Shown piece by piece: positions 27,967 to 36,281 of a stretch of DNA of 64,000 nucleotides. Every line of letters starts with the position of its first letter. Positions within the stretch are counted from its first letter, which is position 1. The position numbers were made by a program, and so were the translations under genes. The stretch covers positions 1,006,779 to 1,070,778 of the forward strand of contig JACKCH010000010.1 of the NCBI GenBank assembly GCA_020634115.1. The letters are read 5' to 3'. Under the pieces are notes generated by a model. It did not search any database and was not told the DNA's origin. It saw only the letters and a list, made by a program, of their open reading frames with translations. The DNA comes from Anaerolineaceae bacterium (lineage in GTDB: Bacteria > Chloroflexota > Anaerolineae > Aggregatilineales > Phototrophicaceae).

Positions 27967-29904
27967 TGTAGAGGTGCGCTGCTCCTCTGGCGTCGGTTGG
28001 TACTGGTCGGCGAAATACTCCAGAATATAACGATGGATGAAGATCATGCCGCCGCCCACCTGCCGCATGAGCCGCCGGTCTTTGACATAGGCGAAAAAGT
28101 GGTCAAACCGCCTTGGTGCGACGCCACTCCGCCACAGTACAATCCGCAGGGTAATGTGTTTGAAGGCACCAACTACCAAGGCAACCAACCAGACACCCAG
28201 CCCATAAACCAGCCCGATATCCGGCCCCGCACCCAGCCCGTAAATCAGCCCGACAACCACTCCGGCAACCAGATTATCCCGAGAACCCTGATTAATTCGT
28301 GATCGCTGAACTGGTAAATTGGTGCCATCCAGCTTATCAAACAACCCGCTGACCAATCCAACAACCGGCCCGCCAACCAACCAGGCAATCGGCACGCTAA
28401 ACAGCCCGCTAATCAGCCAAGCAAACAGCCCGATACCCAGCCAAGCAATCAGCCCGATACCCAGTCCGCCAACCAACCCGTAATAATGCCAAGCAAACAG
28501 CCCGAAAAGCAGCCCGTAAAGTAGCCCGGAAAGCAGCCCGAAAAGTAGTCCAATAACCAATCCAGGAATGGTCAAACGCAGCACATCATAGAGCCATTTG
28601 CGACCTGGCAACCAATCACGGTGCAATTCTTTCACGTAAAAAGTGGTTTGTTCATGTCCTTGCATATGCCAGCCCAGCCATCCAAGGCAATCTTCAGTTT
28701 CGTCACGGGTATAGGGGCGAACAGTGTCATCAACCGGGGCAGTTTGCAACTGGCGGTCAATGTACGGTTCGATGATAAGGTGTTGCACCTGTTGGATGGT
28801 TGTATCAACGGGTTGGATAAAGGCGGTCACTGCTACCGCGTCTCGATCATAGTAGGTAGCGATTAAAATGTTTAAGAACACCGGTTTGCGGGCTTCCCGC
28901 CAAACTTCGTTATCCTGCCTGAGCATATCCAGGATGGCGGTTATTGTCTCTGGTGGGATACGCTGTTTAAGGTAGCCTTCGGCTTCTGCCGGGGTCAGGG
29001 GCTGTATTTCGATGGCGTTGTGTGTCGCCAACTTCGCTTTGAGTGCCTCGTATTCCGCCGTGCGGCTGCATAGTGCAACTTTATGACCGGCAGTCATGAA
29101 GATGTTGACGGCGTCCAGATAGTCCCGGCGGTGCGCTTCGGCGACTTCATCCAGGCCATCCAGCAGGAAGATCAGCCGCTTGTTTTTGACCAGTTCCACT
29201 GCCTGTTTCTTCTTCAGTCCATAGGGCGAGCGTCTCAATTCTTCGATCACCCACTCATGAATCGGTTTGCGCCCCACCGCCCAGATGGAGAGATTGAGAA
29301 CAACCGGAAGAGGCCAGGTATCGCGTCCTTCGGCTTCATCCAGCAGTTTTTCGGCCAGTTGCAACAGCAGCACCGATTTCCCGCTGCCGGGTTCGCCCAG
29401 GATGAGCAGTTTGCCTCCCACATCATGGAAAACCTGGGCAATCGTTTCAGGATTATTGGGGATGGTCTGTGGAGCTTGTTGTTCGTCATGCCTAACCAGC
29501 CGCATGAGATTCTGCAAGAAACCGCCTGTGGGCTGTGGCGTTTTGGCCTGTGGAATGGTGTAACCAGTATATCCCGCCGAATCCCCGGCCTGTTCTGGCG
29601 CGGTCTTGAGGCCAATATCGAACTGGGCGTCCCGCAGTGCGTCTTTCAGTACGCCGTCAATCCACGTCCGGCGCACATTCTCGATCAGCGCCCGGCGCAA
29701 TTGTTGGTCATAGGTGAGTATGGGAGATGATTCGGCGGTGGACTGGCCGCGAAGTTCATCCATAAGTGTAATCAGTTCTATAGGAAGGCCAATAATGGCA
29801 ACAATTAGCGCGATGCCTACCTGTGGTATAGCCACCAAGTAGATGATTAGTGCCAGTGTAGATACCAGCAGTAATGTGACAATAGCAACCCGCAAAATCC
29901 GCAT
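27955..29904 (-). CDS. Membrane-associated NACHT-family NTPase
   Basis: Two N-terminal hydrophobic stretches (residues 5-47) precede a linker and a STAND/NACHT NTPase domain. Walker A is GEPGSGKS (170-177), and the Walker B/NACHT signature is LIFLLDGLDEV with Asp250, Asp253 and Glu254. A sensor-like LCSRTAEYEAL follows. A helical region leads to a C-terminal membrane array at about 445-590 made of GLxxGL-type repeats (GLLFGLLSGLLYGLLFGLF), rather than the usual TPR or LRR sensor. NACHT proteins act as signal-transducing switches and some defend against phage; no effector domain is recognisable here. Start placed at ATG 29904 after TAGGGGGAATT. It is a single gene whose 3' end lies in a dispersed repeat. 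Confidence 0.87.
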   Translation of the reverse strand: MRILRVAIVTLLLVSTLALIIYLVAIPQVGIALIVAIIGLPIELITLMDELRGQSTAESSPILTYDQQLRRALIENVRRTWIDGVLKDALRDAQFDIGLKTAPEQAGDSAGYTGYTIPQAKTPQPTGGFLQNLMRLVRHDEQQAPQTIPNNPETIAQVFHDVGGKLLILGEPGSGKSVLLLQLAEKLLDEAEGRDTWPLPVVLNLSIWAVGRKPIHEWVIEELRRSPYGLKKKQAVELVKNKRLIFLLDGLDEVAEAHRRDYLDAVNIFMTAGHKVALCSRTAEYEALKAKLATHNAIEIQPLTPAEAEGYLKQRIPPETITAILDMLRQDNEVWREARKPVFLNILIATYYDRDAVAVTAFIQPVDTTIQQVQHLIIEPYIDRQLQTAPVDDTVRPYTRDETEDCLGWLGWHMQGHEQTTFYVKELHRDWLPGRKWLYDVLRLTIPGLVIGLLFGLLSGLLYGLLFGLFAWHYYGLVGGLGIGLIAWLGIGLFAWLISGLFSVPIAWLVGGPVVGLVSGLFDKLDGTNLPVQRSRINQGSRDNLVAGVVVGLIYGLGAGPDIGLVYGLGVWLVALVVGAFKHITLRIVLWRSGVAPRRFDHFFAYVKDRRLMRQVGGGMIFIHRYILEYFADQYQPTPEEQRTSTPSS

Positions 29905-30048
29905 CAATTCCCCCTATTGGCGACGTGCTTACCGCCCTGGTTGAATTGTAGCATATTGGGGGGAGTCTGCCCCTGAAATGATCCCTGTACTGTAAAATAA
30001 AGACAGGGAAATCATGCTCGTATAGGTATCTTCACGGAGGGCAGTAAA

Positions 30049-30432
30049 ATGAAAACCACGATGTTTCCCGAACATCCCCAGGCGAAATCACCAGCGGGCG
30101 CGGACATCCGTTACCTGATGCACGGTCCAACCGGCGATATGATCCACAGCACCGTCCCGCCACGTCAGATCAACCGGGCGACGGTACACGCCACCGTCAG
30201 CGAGTTCTGGTACATCCTGGAGGGACACGGGGAAATCTGGCGCGATGATGGGGCAGAGAGCGGTGTCACGACCCTGGTTCCCGGCGTCTCGATTGATATT
30301 CCGGTGGGGACGAAATTTCAGTACCGGAATGTCGGGGACGCCGATTTGAAGTTCATTTGCGTCACTATGCCGCCCTGGCAGGGCGACTCCGAGGCAACGC
30401 TTATCCAGGGGAAATGGCAGCCGACAGTGTAG
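30049..30432 (+). CDS. Small cupin-domain protein
   Basis: A 127-residue single-domain cupin. The double-stranded beta-helix core runs from HATVSEFWYILEGHGEIWR to VPGVSIDIPVGTKFQYRNVG. The classic metal ligands of cupin motif 1 (HxH) are not obvious, so it may bind a small molecule without catalysis. A good ribosome-binding site (GGAGGGCAG) precedes ATG 30049. It stands alone between the NACHT gene and the cobalt/nickel transporter, on the opposite strand to both. The substrate cannot be told from sequence. Confidence 0.82.
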   Translation: MKTTMFPEHPQAKSPAGADIRYLMHGPTGDMIHSTVPPRQINRATVHATVSEFWYILEGHGEIWRDDGAESGVTTLVPGVSIDIPVGTKFQYRNVGDADLKFICVTMPPWQGDSEATLIQGKWQPTV

Positions 30433-30534
30433 TCGTGATCGCCCGTCCGGTGATTTTATCGTGTGTTCCGTTTTGGTTTGGGTGGCGAGATGACCGCCGT
30501 CGGTGCGCAGTGCATTGATACTCTGGGTTTTCCC

Positions 30535-31275
30535 TCATTCGGGCGTCTCGAGGCCGTGCCGCTCCATGAGTTCGCGGTCATAGAGGATGGTTTCCGCCGG
30601 CCCGTTGGCGACGATCTCACCGGCATTCAGCACGATGGCGTGGCTGCACAGTTCGGCTGCCAGCCGCATGTCGTGGGTGCTGATGAACAGGGTTTGCTGC
30701 GCGAAGGTTTTCAGGCGTTGCATCAGGTCGCGGCGGGCGCGCGGGTCGAGTCCCGCTGACGGTTCGTCCAAGGCGAGGATGCGGGTATCCATCGTGAGGA
30801 CGGTGGCGAGGGCGATACGCTTCTTTTCGCCCACGCTCAGATGATACGACACCCGGTCAGCGTAGGCCGCCATGCCAACCTGTTCCAGCGCATGGGCGAC
30901 TCGTTCCTGCACGGCGGGTTCAGGCAGTCCCATGTAGCGGGCTGCGAAAGCCACGTCATCGTAGACACGCGGCGAGAAAAGCTGGTCGTCGGGGTTCTGG
31001 AACACCAGCCCGACCCAGGCGCGGATTTGCGGGATGGTTTTGTCCGACAGCGGCAGCCCGCAGATCGAAATCGTCCCGGCGCTGGCCCGCAGCACGCCGT
31101 TGAGCAAGAGCAGCAGCGTGGACTTGCCACTCCCATTTGCGCCCACCAGCGCCACTTTCTGACCGGGGGCAATAGAGAATCCCACGTCCCGTAGCGCGGG
31201 ATGGCCGTCAGGGTAGTGAAAGGTGAGGTTGTGGACTTCAATGTCGGGTGCAGGGTGTGTTTCGGGCATCACCAT
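30535..31275 (-). CDS. cbiO: Cobalt/nickel ECF transporter ATPase
   Basis: ABC ATPase of 246 residues that powers the energy-coupling-factor importer. It has Walker A GANGSGKST, Q-loop VFQNPDDQLFS, signature LSVGEKKR, Walker B ILALDEPSAGLD and switch histidine in FISTHD. FQNPDDQLF is typical of CbiO/EcfA proteins. It is last in the cbiMN-cbiQ-cbiO operon. Two starts fit: ATG 31275, overlapping cbiQ by seven bases, or ATG 31269 in the coupled form TGATG. Metal specificity (cobalt or nickel) is set by the CbiM component. Confidence 0.93.
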   Translation of the reverse strand: MVMPETHPAPDIEVHNLTFHYPDGHPALRDVGFSIAPGQKVALVGANGSGKSTLLLLLNGVLRASAGTISICGLPLSDKTIPQIRAWVGLVFQNPDDQLFSPRVYDDVAFAARYMGLPEPAVQERVAHALEQVGMAAYADRVSYHLSVGEKKRIALATVLTMDTRILALDEPSAGLDPRARRDLMQRLKTFAQQTLFISTHDMRLAAELCSHAIVLNAGEIVANGPAETILYDRELMERHGLETPE

Positions 31276-32063
31276 CTCACTATGATTTGAATCAGGATAA
31301 CCGTCACCACCGGGATAGCTCCCAGGCTGATCGCCCGCCAGGTGAGCGGCACGGGTTCGTGTCGTATCATACGGCCATTATAGCCGCGTGCCAGCATCGC
31401 GGCATACACCCGTTCGCTGCGTTCGTAGCTGCGTAAAAAGAGATTGCCGACCATCCCGCCCGCCACCCGCGCCCGCCACAGCAGACTCCCGCCGGGGCGA
31501 AGGCCGGGCATCACGCCGCTGCGGGCGGCTCTGGCACGGAGCAGCCGTTCGGCTTCGTCTTTCAGGGTGAACAGATAGCGATACATGAAGCCGATAATCG
31601 CCACCAGCGTTGCGGGGACGCCCATGTGCGCCAGGGCGTCCAATAGATCGTTGAAATCGGTTGTGAGCGACAGCAGCAGCGCGACGTGCATCGCTAACCA
31701 GCTCTTCAGCACAATACCCATGAAGCGGGCGAGACCGGCATCGGTGATGACCAGCCCGGCCAGCGCCGTGATCGGGCGTCCCGGCGTGGTGAAGAGCAGC
31801 GTCACCGCGACCAGCGCGAACGGCAGCGCGACCCCGGCTAACCGGCTCAGTCGCCACGCGCTCACCCGGGCGATGGCGGCCAGAACGCCAATCAGCGTCC
31901 AGAGTAACGGGTAGGCTACCCAGGCCGAATCGGGAGTCAGGAGGATACCGAGGATCAACAGGAGCGCCGCAACCACCTTCACCCGCGCATCCAGACGTTG
32001 CAAAGGACTGTCTACCGGCGCGGCGTGCTGTGAAAACGGGTTCGCGGCGTTCACAGGGTTCAC
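31269..32063 (-). CDS. cbiQ: Cobalt/nickel ECF transporter transmembrane T component
   Basis: A 264-residue integral-membrane protein with about five or six helices that couples ATP hydrolysis by CbiO to the substrate-binding CbiM. Family features include the N-terminal SPLQRLDARVKVVAALLLIL and two short Ala-Arg motifs on the coupling helices (RLLRARAARSG and ERVYAAMLARGY). The GTG start lies five bases after the cbiM stop, so it is probably coupled. The downstream ATPase gene overlaps its stop. Confidence 0.92.
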   Translation of the reverse strand: MNPVNAANPFSQHAAPVDSPLQRLDARVKVVAALLLILGILLTPDSAWVAYPLLWTLIGVLAAIARVSAWRLSRLAGVALPFALVAVTLLFTTPGRPITALAGLVITDAGLARFMGIVLKSWLAMHVALLLSLTTDFNDLLDALAHMGVPATLVAIIGFMYRYLFTLKDEAERLLRARAARSGVMPGLRPGGSLLWRARVAGGMVGNLFLRSYERSERVYAAMLARGYNGRMIRHEPVPLTWRAISLGAIPVVTVILIQIIVRW

Positions 32064-32068
32064 AGGCG

Positions 32069-33046
32069 CTAACCGGAAACGGACTGTTCAGGTGAGTGCG
32101 CCCGCTTTGCCGGTTGGTGATTGGCGAGTTTGCCCATGCCGAATCCCATCGCGCCGACCAGCAGCACACCGATGACGCCAGCGGCAATCGTGGTGAAGGT
32201 CTCACTCTGGATAAAGGGGACGGTGTAATCCGGGAGCAGAGTGTAGGCCGGTTCTTCGGCCTTATCGAGAAAACCCTGATCTTCCGCTACTCGTTCCAGG
32301 CCATCCGGGTTGGGATTTGCCAGCGGGGAAGCAAACGCCAGCGCCAGCGCAATCACCAGTCCCACCGCAACCCAGCGTGACCCCCGGTTGGCTGCCGTGT
32401 GATCGAGTAAATCCGGGCGGGTCTGGCGGACAAAGGCGACTGCTGCCACCGTGATGAGCGCCTCGCCCAGGCCGATCAGGATATGGACGCCGATCATCGT
32501 CGGCAGAGCGATGTTCAGCGGGGATGTGCCGGATACGGCCAATTCGAGCGCGGTGGCGATGGACGCGACCACCACCCCCAGCCAGGCACCGACCCCCGCG
32601 CCCACCAGTCCGGCGGTTGGCGTGCGTCCCAGCAGGCCTCTCATCCCGGTGTAGACGGTGTAGCCCACCAATCCGCTGATGATGCCCATATTGACCACGT
32701 TGAAGCCCAGCGCCAGCAAACCGCCGTCCTGAAACACGACAGCCTGGACTCCGATGACGCTCGCCATGACCAGCACCATCGCCCAGGGGCCGAGGAAGAT
32801 GGCGACCAGCGTCGCGCCGAGAAGATGCCCGGACGTGCCACCGGCAACCGGGAAGTTGAGCATCTGTGCCGCGAAAACGAAGGCCGCCAGGATACCCATT
32901 AAGGGAATCTGGCGTTCGCCAAGCTGTTTTTGCGTTTGCCGGAGCGCGATACCCAGCAAGACGATAAATAAAACCCACCCGAATATAGAAACCGGCACGC
33001 TGAGAAAACCGTCGGGAATGTGCATTGCCAGGAATGTTGGAAACAT
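32069..33046 (-). CDS. cbiM: Cobalt/nickel ECF substrate-binding protein, CbiM-CbiN fusion
   Basis: The N-terminus carries the CbiM/NikM metal-binding signature MHIPDGFL, here preceded by seven residues. About six helices follow, with the histidine-containing segment GGTSGHLLGA that helps bind the metal. A C-terminal extension after residue 215 contains helix, PNPDGLERVAEDQGF loop and helix, which is the usually separate CbiN/NikN small subunit. The fused form is seen in several lineages. The start at 33046 is preferred because AAAGG lies upstream; ATG 33025 would give the conventional N-terminus but has no good site. Divergent from a Fur-family regulator, with tandem palindromes between them. 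Confidence 0.9.
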   Translation of the reverse strand: MFPTFLAMHIPDGFLSVPVSIFGWVLFIVLLGIALRQTQKQLGERQIPLMGILAAFVFAAQMLNFPVAGGTSGHLLGATLVAIFLGPWAMVLVMASVIGVQAVVFQDGGLLALGFNVVNMGIISGLVGYTVYTGMRGLLGRTPTAGLVGAGVGAWLGVVVASIATALELAVSGTSPLNIALPTMIGVHILIGLGEALITVAAVAFVRQTRPDLLDHTAANRGSRWVAVGLVIALALAFASPLANPNPDGLERVAEDQGFLDKAEEPAYTLLPDYTVPFIQSETFTTIAAGVIGVLLVGAMGFGMGKLANHQPAKRAHSPEQSVSG

Positions 33047-33060
33047 CTCACAGCCTTTGT

Positions 33061-33090
33061 TGTAATATCTTACATCTGTAATCTATTATA
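33061..33090. promoter_or_regulatory. Tandem operator for the Fur-family regulator
   Basis: TGTAATATCTTACA (33061-33074, perfect TGTAA/TTACA arms) is followed after two bases by TGTAATCTATTATA (33077-33090, one arm mismatch). The pair lies in the 107-base gap between divergent cbiM and the Fur-family gene, starting 15 bases from the cbiM start. AT-rich paired palindromes in this position fit Fur-superfamily binding. Confidence 0.6.
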
Positions 33091-33153
33091 TATCTAATTC
33101 TGGATTATACTTGGATTGGGGGACATTAGCAACCAGAATGCAAAGGTAAGGCG

Positions 33154-33600
33154 ATGGATACCACGACCATCATTGAGCAGATTCAGGCCAGAGGGGAGCG
33201 AATCACCCTGTCACGCCGCCTGGTGATTGACGCATTAGGCCACACGCACGAACACCTGACGATCAACGACATTCAGGGCCATATTCAGGCGCAAAATCCT
33301 GCCCATCCGGTGAGCGATACCACCGTCTACCGGATATTACAGTGGTTGAAGGATTTGGGGTGGGTTTCGCAGACGGATATGGGGCAAACCGGGATTGTCT
33401 ACGCTCTGATGAGTGATCCCTGCCACCACCACTTAATCTGTTTAACCTGCGGAGCAACCATCACCATTGAAGATGCCGCGTTTGTTCCGCTACGAGAGCA
33501 GCTCAGTCGAGACTACGGTTTTGAGGTGCGTGTGGATCACATGGCAATCTACGGACAGTGTGCACAATGCCGCCAGGAACAGTCCCATTCTTGCCAATAG
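33154..33600 (+). CDS. Fur-family metal-responsive repressor (likely Ni/Co regulator of the adjacent importer)
   Basis: A 148-residue Fur-superfamily protein. The winged-helix N-terminal domain contains RITLSRRLVIDAL and DTTVYRILQWLKDLGWV. The C-terminal dimerisation domain has the metal-site segment CHHHLICLTCG and the second cysteine pair CAQC. Fur, Zur, Nur and PerR share this layout, so the metal cannot be read from sequence. Position next to a divergent cobalt/nickel importer points to a Nur-like role (inference). AAGGTAAGG precedes the ATG. Confidence 0.9.
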   Translation: MDTTTIIEQIQARGERITLSRRLVIDALGHTHEHLTINDIQGHIQAQNPAHPVSDTTVYRILQWLKDLGWVSQTDMGQTGIVYALMSDPCHHHLICLTCGATITIEDAAFVPLREQLSRDYGFEVRVDHMAIYGQCAQCRQEQSHSCQ

Positions 33601-33655
33601 CTGTATGTTTGCACCGGGAGGGGATTCTTCCTCAATCGCTATTCTTAGGAAAATG

Positions 33656-33672
33656 TTTCCACTGTTCGGAAA
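33656..33672. promoter_or_regulatory. Candidate IclR operator, copy 1 (autoregulation)
   Basis: TTCCACTGTTCGGAA with an extra T and A on either side lies about 75 bases before iclR. It differs from the TTCCACnnnGTGGAA palindromes at 44686 and 48837 in two bases of the right arm. Confidence 0.5.
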
Positions 33673-33744
33673 ATATGATTGACTTGCGGAAATATCTGGT
33701 GCTACTGTAAGGACAAAATACGTTCTTTGTAGTGAAGTCTATTG

Positions 33745-34515
33745 ATGACAAAAGCAGTTCAGACCATCGAGCGGGCTTTTAAGATTATAGAAATCCTGGG
33801 CAATGCGGATTATTATCTCGGTATTTCCGAAATTGCCCAGCGAAGTGATCTTCCTCTTGCAACCACCCACCGCCTGCTCGCCACGTTGCTCAAGCTGGGC
33901 TATGTCGAACAAAATCCTGAAACGAACAAATACACGCTTGGCGTTCACATCCTGCAACTGCGTGGCGCGGTGATCGAACAGCTTAACCTCGGTATTCAAG
34001 CGATGCCCATCATGAAAATGCTGATGGATCGCGTGGGGGAGACGGTTCACCTCGCGGTGCTGAACGAAGGCGAAATTGTGTATATCGAGCGTGTTGAAGG
34101 GCTGCGTACGCAGGGCATGTATACGCGAATCGGTAAACGCGCCCCGGCGCATTGCACCGCCCTCGGCAAAGTGATGCTTTCCAACCTGCCGGAAGAATTC
34201 TGGTATGAGGATGTTGTCAACCGGCGGGGTCTTAGATCGTTTTCTGAAACTACGATTACGTCGGTTAATGTGTTGCGGCAGGAACTGCAACGCACACGGG
34301 AACGCGGCTATGCCGTTGACAATGGCGAAACCGGTGAACGGGTGCGCTGCGTTGCTGCGCCGATCCGTGACTATACCGGGCAGGTTGTCGCCGCCCTTAG
34401 CATTTCCGGGCCACAGACTCAGATTACCGCTGACCGTGTACCAGACCTGGGGCAGTCCGTGTGTAAGGCTGCCGACATGATCTCAAACAAACTCGGTTTT
34501 GCTGTCAGCCGGTGA
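33745..34515 (+). CDS. IclR-family transcriptional regulator
   Basis: A 256-residue regulator. The N-terminal winged helix-turn-helix has GISEIAQRSDLPLATTHRLL followed by LGYVEQNPETNKYTLG. The C-terminal effector-binding domain of about 180 residues has GETVHLAVLNEGEIVYIERVEG, RAPAHCTALGKVMLS and RGYAVDNGETGERVRCVAAPI, all typical of the family. ATG 33745 is preferred over the TTG one codon earlier. It is first in a run with a family-5 ABC importer and two aldolases, so its effector is probably a sugar acid or its breakdown product (inference). Shared palindromes suggest it also controls two operons on the other strand. Confidence 0.93.
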   Translation: MTKAVQTIERAFKIIEILGNADYYLGISEIAQRSDLPLATTHRLLATLLKLGYVEQNPETNKYTLGVHILQLRGAVIEQLNLGIQAMPIMKMLMDRVGETVHLAVLNEGEIVYIERVEGLRTQGMYTRIGKRAPAHCTALGKVMLSNLPEEFWYEDVVNRRGLRSFSETTITSVNVLRQELQRTRERGYAVDNGETGERVRCVAAPIRDYTGQVVAALSISGPQTQITADRVPDLGQSVCKAADMISNKLGFAVSR

Positions 34516-34639
34516 GTCCGCTATTGATAATTTGACCTGCTCTGAAGATCCGTTGAGTAGAAGGGAGAAGTCGCCATCATTCAGACCGTTGAGGCCAGGG
34601 ATTAATACCATAAGATCAATTTTGCAAGGAGACTCTTTC

Positions 34640-36217
34640 ATGAACAAAAAAACTGTAGGATTTCTGCTGTGCATCGTGTTGCTGCTGATTCTCGTCCCAG
34701 TTACCGCCCAGGAAGGTGGTGGTGGCGGCACCTTGATCGGTGCATTTGATGTGGGGCCAGGTGGCGCGCCTCATGTAATTCCGTTTTTCGACACAGCCGG
34801 ACGTACCTGGCTTTCCAAAATCTGGAGTCCGCTGATTAGTTGGAACGCGGATATGAGCGCACTCACCCCGCAACTGGCGACGGAATGGTCGTCCAATGAA
34901 GACGCGACGGTGTGGACATTCAAGCTGCGCGAAGGTGTCCTGTGGCATGACGGCGAACCTTTCACCGCGGCTGATGTGGTGTTTTCGCTGGAACTGGCGC
35001 TGAATCCCGAAGCAGGGACGAGCTTCCCGGCGTTCTCGCAGCTTGATCCCAAAGATGTGGTTTCGATTGTCGCAGTTGATGATCTCACGGTAGAAATTAC
35101 GCTGACCGAGCCGAATCCGCGTCTGCCCTTCTTCATGATTTTCGCGTGGGTGCTGCCACAGCACGCTTTGGGTGACATCAACCCGGCGGATTACCAGAAT
35201 CTGGATTGGTTCTTCACCAACCCGATTGGCACCGGGCCGTTCATGCACGAAGAATACGTTGCGGATCAGTTCTGGTCGCTGGTGCCGAACCCGAATTACT
35301 GGAATGGTGCGCCGAAGCTGGATCACCTGATTAACCGCTATTTCGAGGATGAAACCTCGGCGGTGCTGGCGCTGGAAAGTGGCGAAATCCAATTCACCTA
35401 TACCAGCGGCGATGTCGCGCTGCGCCTGCAGGCCGAAGGCAAATATCAGACCTATGCCGGGCCATCGGGCGTGACGAACTATTTCATCTTCAATCTTCGT
35501 AACCCGGCGTTCCAGGATGAGCGCGTGCGCCAGGCATTCCTGTATGCCATTGATCGGCAGGCGATCACTGAGACAGTGCTTCAAGGGACAGCGCAGGTCG
35601 TACCGTGTATCTCCCCGTTCCCGGCGATGTGGCCGGATGCTGCCGAACTGAATGACTACGCCTACAACCCGGAACTCGCCCAGCAACTGCTCCAGGAAGC
35701 GGGCTATGACGCCGGCCAGGCATTCGAGATTGCGACGTACTATAGCAGCCAGTTCCACCTGGACGCGCTCGCGGCGCAGCAGGCGTTCCTGGCCCAGATT
35801 GGCGTCAATGTTCTGCCATTGACTCAGGATGTGCCGACTTATAACTCGTACTTCTACACTGGCGAAGGTTGGGATATTTCCTATCGTGGTGTGGGCGTGA
35901 ACGTCGGCAACTTCCCGTTCGCGTTCTATGAGCCAGGTGGTCAGCCGACGACGGACGGTCTGCCGCTGCAAGGCGAGTCGTTCCCTGAACTGCAGGCGCT
36001 GATTGACGCGGCTCGCGTGGAAGCTGACGCCGATGCCTACCTGGGATACCTGCAGGACATTTGCAAATTCCAGAATGAACACGCGCTGGAAGGCTATATG
36101 TGGACTGCGACCCGTTTTGGCACAGCGGCCAACAGCCTGGTTGACTTCTACTGGTTCCCGGCAGCCGGTGGCGGCCCATACGAAGACCACGCCGAACTAT
36201 GGTCGGTGGGTGAGTAA
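34640..36217 (+). CDS. Family-5 ABC transporter substrate-binding protein
   Basis: A 525-residue extracytoplasmic solute-binding protein of the dipeptide/opine/nickel type (SBP_bac_5). The signal peptide is MNKKTVGFLLCIVLLLILVP ending near TAQ. Family landmarks follow: LATEWSSNEDATVWTFKLREGVLWHDGEPFTAADVVFS, NPIGTGPFM and RVRQAFLYAIDRQAI-type segments, present here in that order. The ATG at 34640 has AAGGAGAC at the right distance, so the longer frame from 34499 is not used. Family-5 systems carry peptides, nickel and some sugars; a known sialic-acid importer in Haemophilus ducreyi belongs to this type. The neighbouring sialidase and lyase make a sialic-acid or oligosaccharide substrate plausible. 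Confidence 0.92.
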   Translation: MNKKTVGFLLCIVLLLILVPVTAQEGGGGGTLIGAFDVGPGGAPHVIPFFDTAGRTWLSKIWSPLISWNADMSALTPQLATEWSSNEDATVWTFKLREGVLWHDGEPFTAADVVFSLELALNPEAGTSFPAFSQLDPKDVVSIVAVDDLTVEITLTEPNPRLPFFMIFAWVLPQHALGDINPADYQNLDWFFTNPIGTGPFMHEEYVADQFWSLVPNPNYWNGAPKLDHLINRYFEDETSAVLALESGEIQFTYTSGDVALRLQAEGKYQTYAGPSGVTNYFIFNLRNPAFQDERVRQAFLYAIDRQAITETVLQGTAQVVPCISPFPAMWPDAAELNDYAYNPELAQQLLQEAGYDAGQAFEIATYYSSQFHLDALAAQQAFLAQIGVNVLPLTQDVPTYNSYFYTGEGWDISYRGVGVNVGNFPFAFYEPGGQPTTDGLPLQGESFPELQALIDAARVEADADAYLGYLQDICKFQNEHALEGYMWTATRFGTAANSLVDFYWFPAAGGGPYEDHAELWSVGE

Positions 36218-36237
36218 TCGTTAGTTTTCTCAACACG

Positions 36238-36259
36238 AGGGCGGTCTTCGGATCGCCCT
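36238..36259 (+). terminator. Intra-operon hairpin with TTCG loop (possible attenuator)
   Basis: AGGGCGGTC and GATCGCCCT form a nine-pair stem with one G-T pair around TTCG, between the binding-protein stop and the permease start. Only a short T stretch follows (TTTAG), so partial termination or mRNA stabilisation that favours excess binding protein is more likely than a full stop. Confidence 0.5.
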
Positions 36260-36281
36260 TTAGCCGTACCGGATTTACTCA

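Noticed and set aside
34616..36190. Minus-strand frame of 524 codons
   Set aside because: Antisense to the family-5 binding protein, which has signal peptide, ribosome-binding site and family landmarks.
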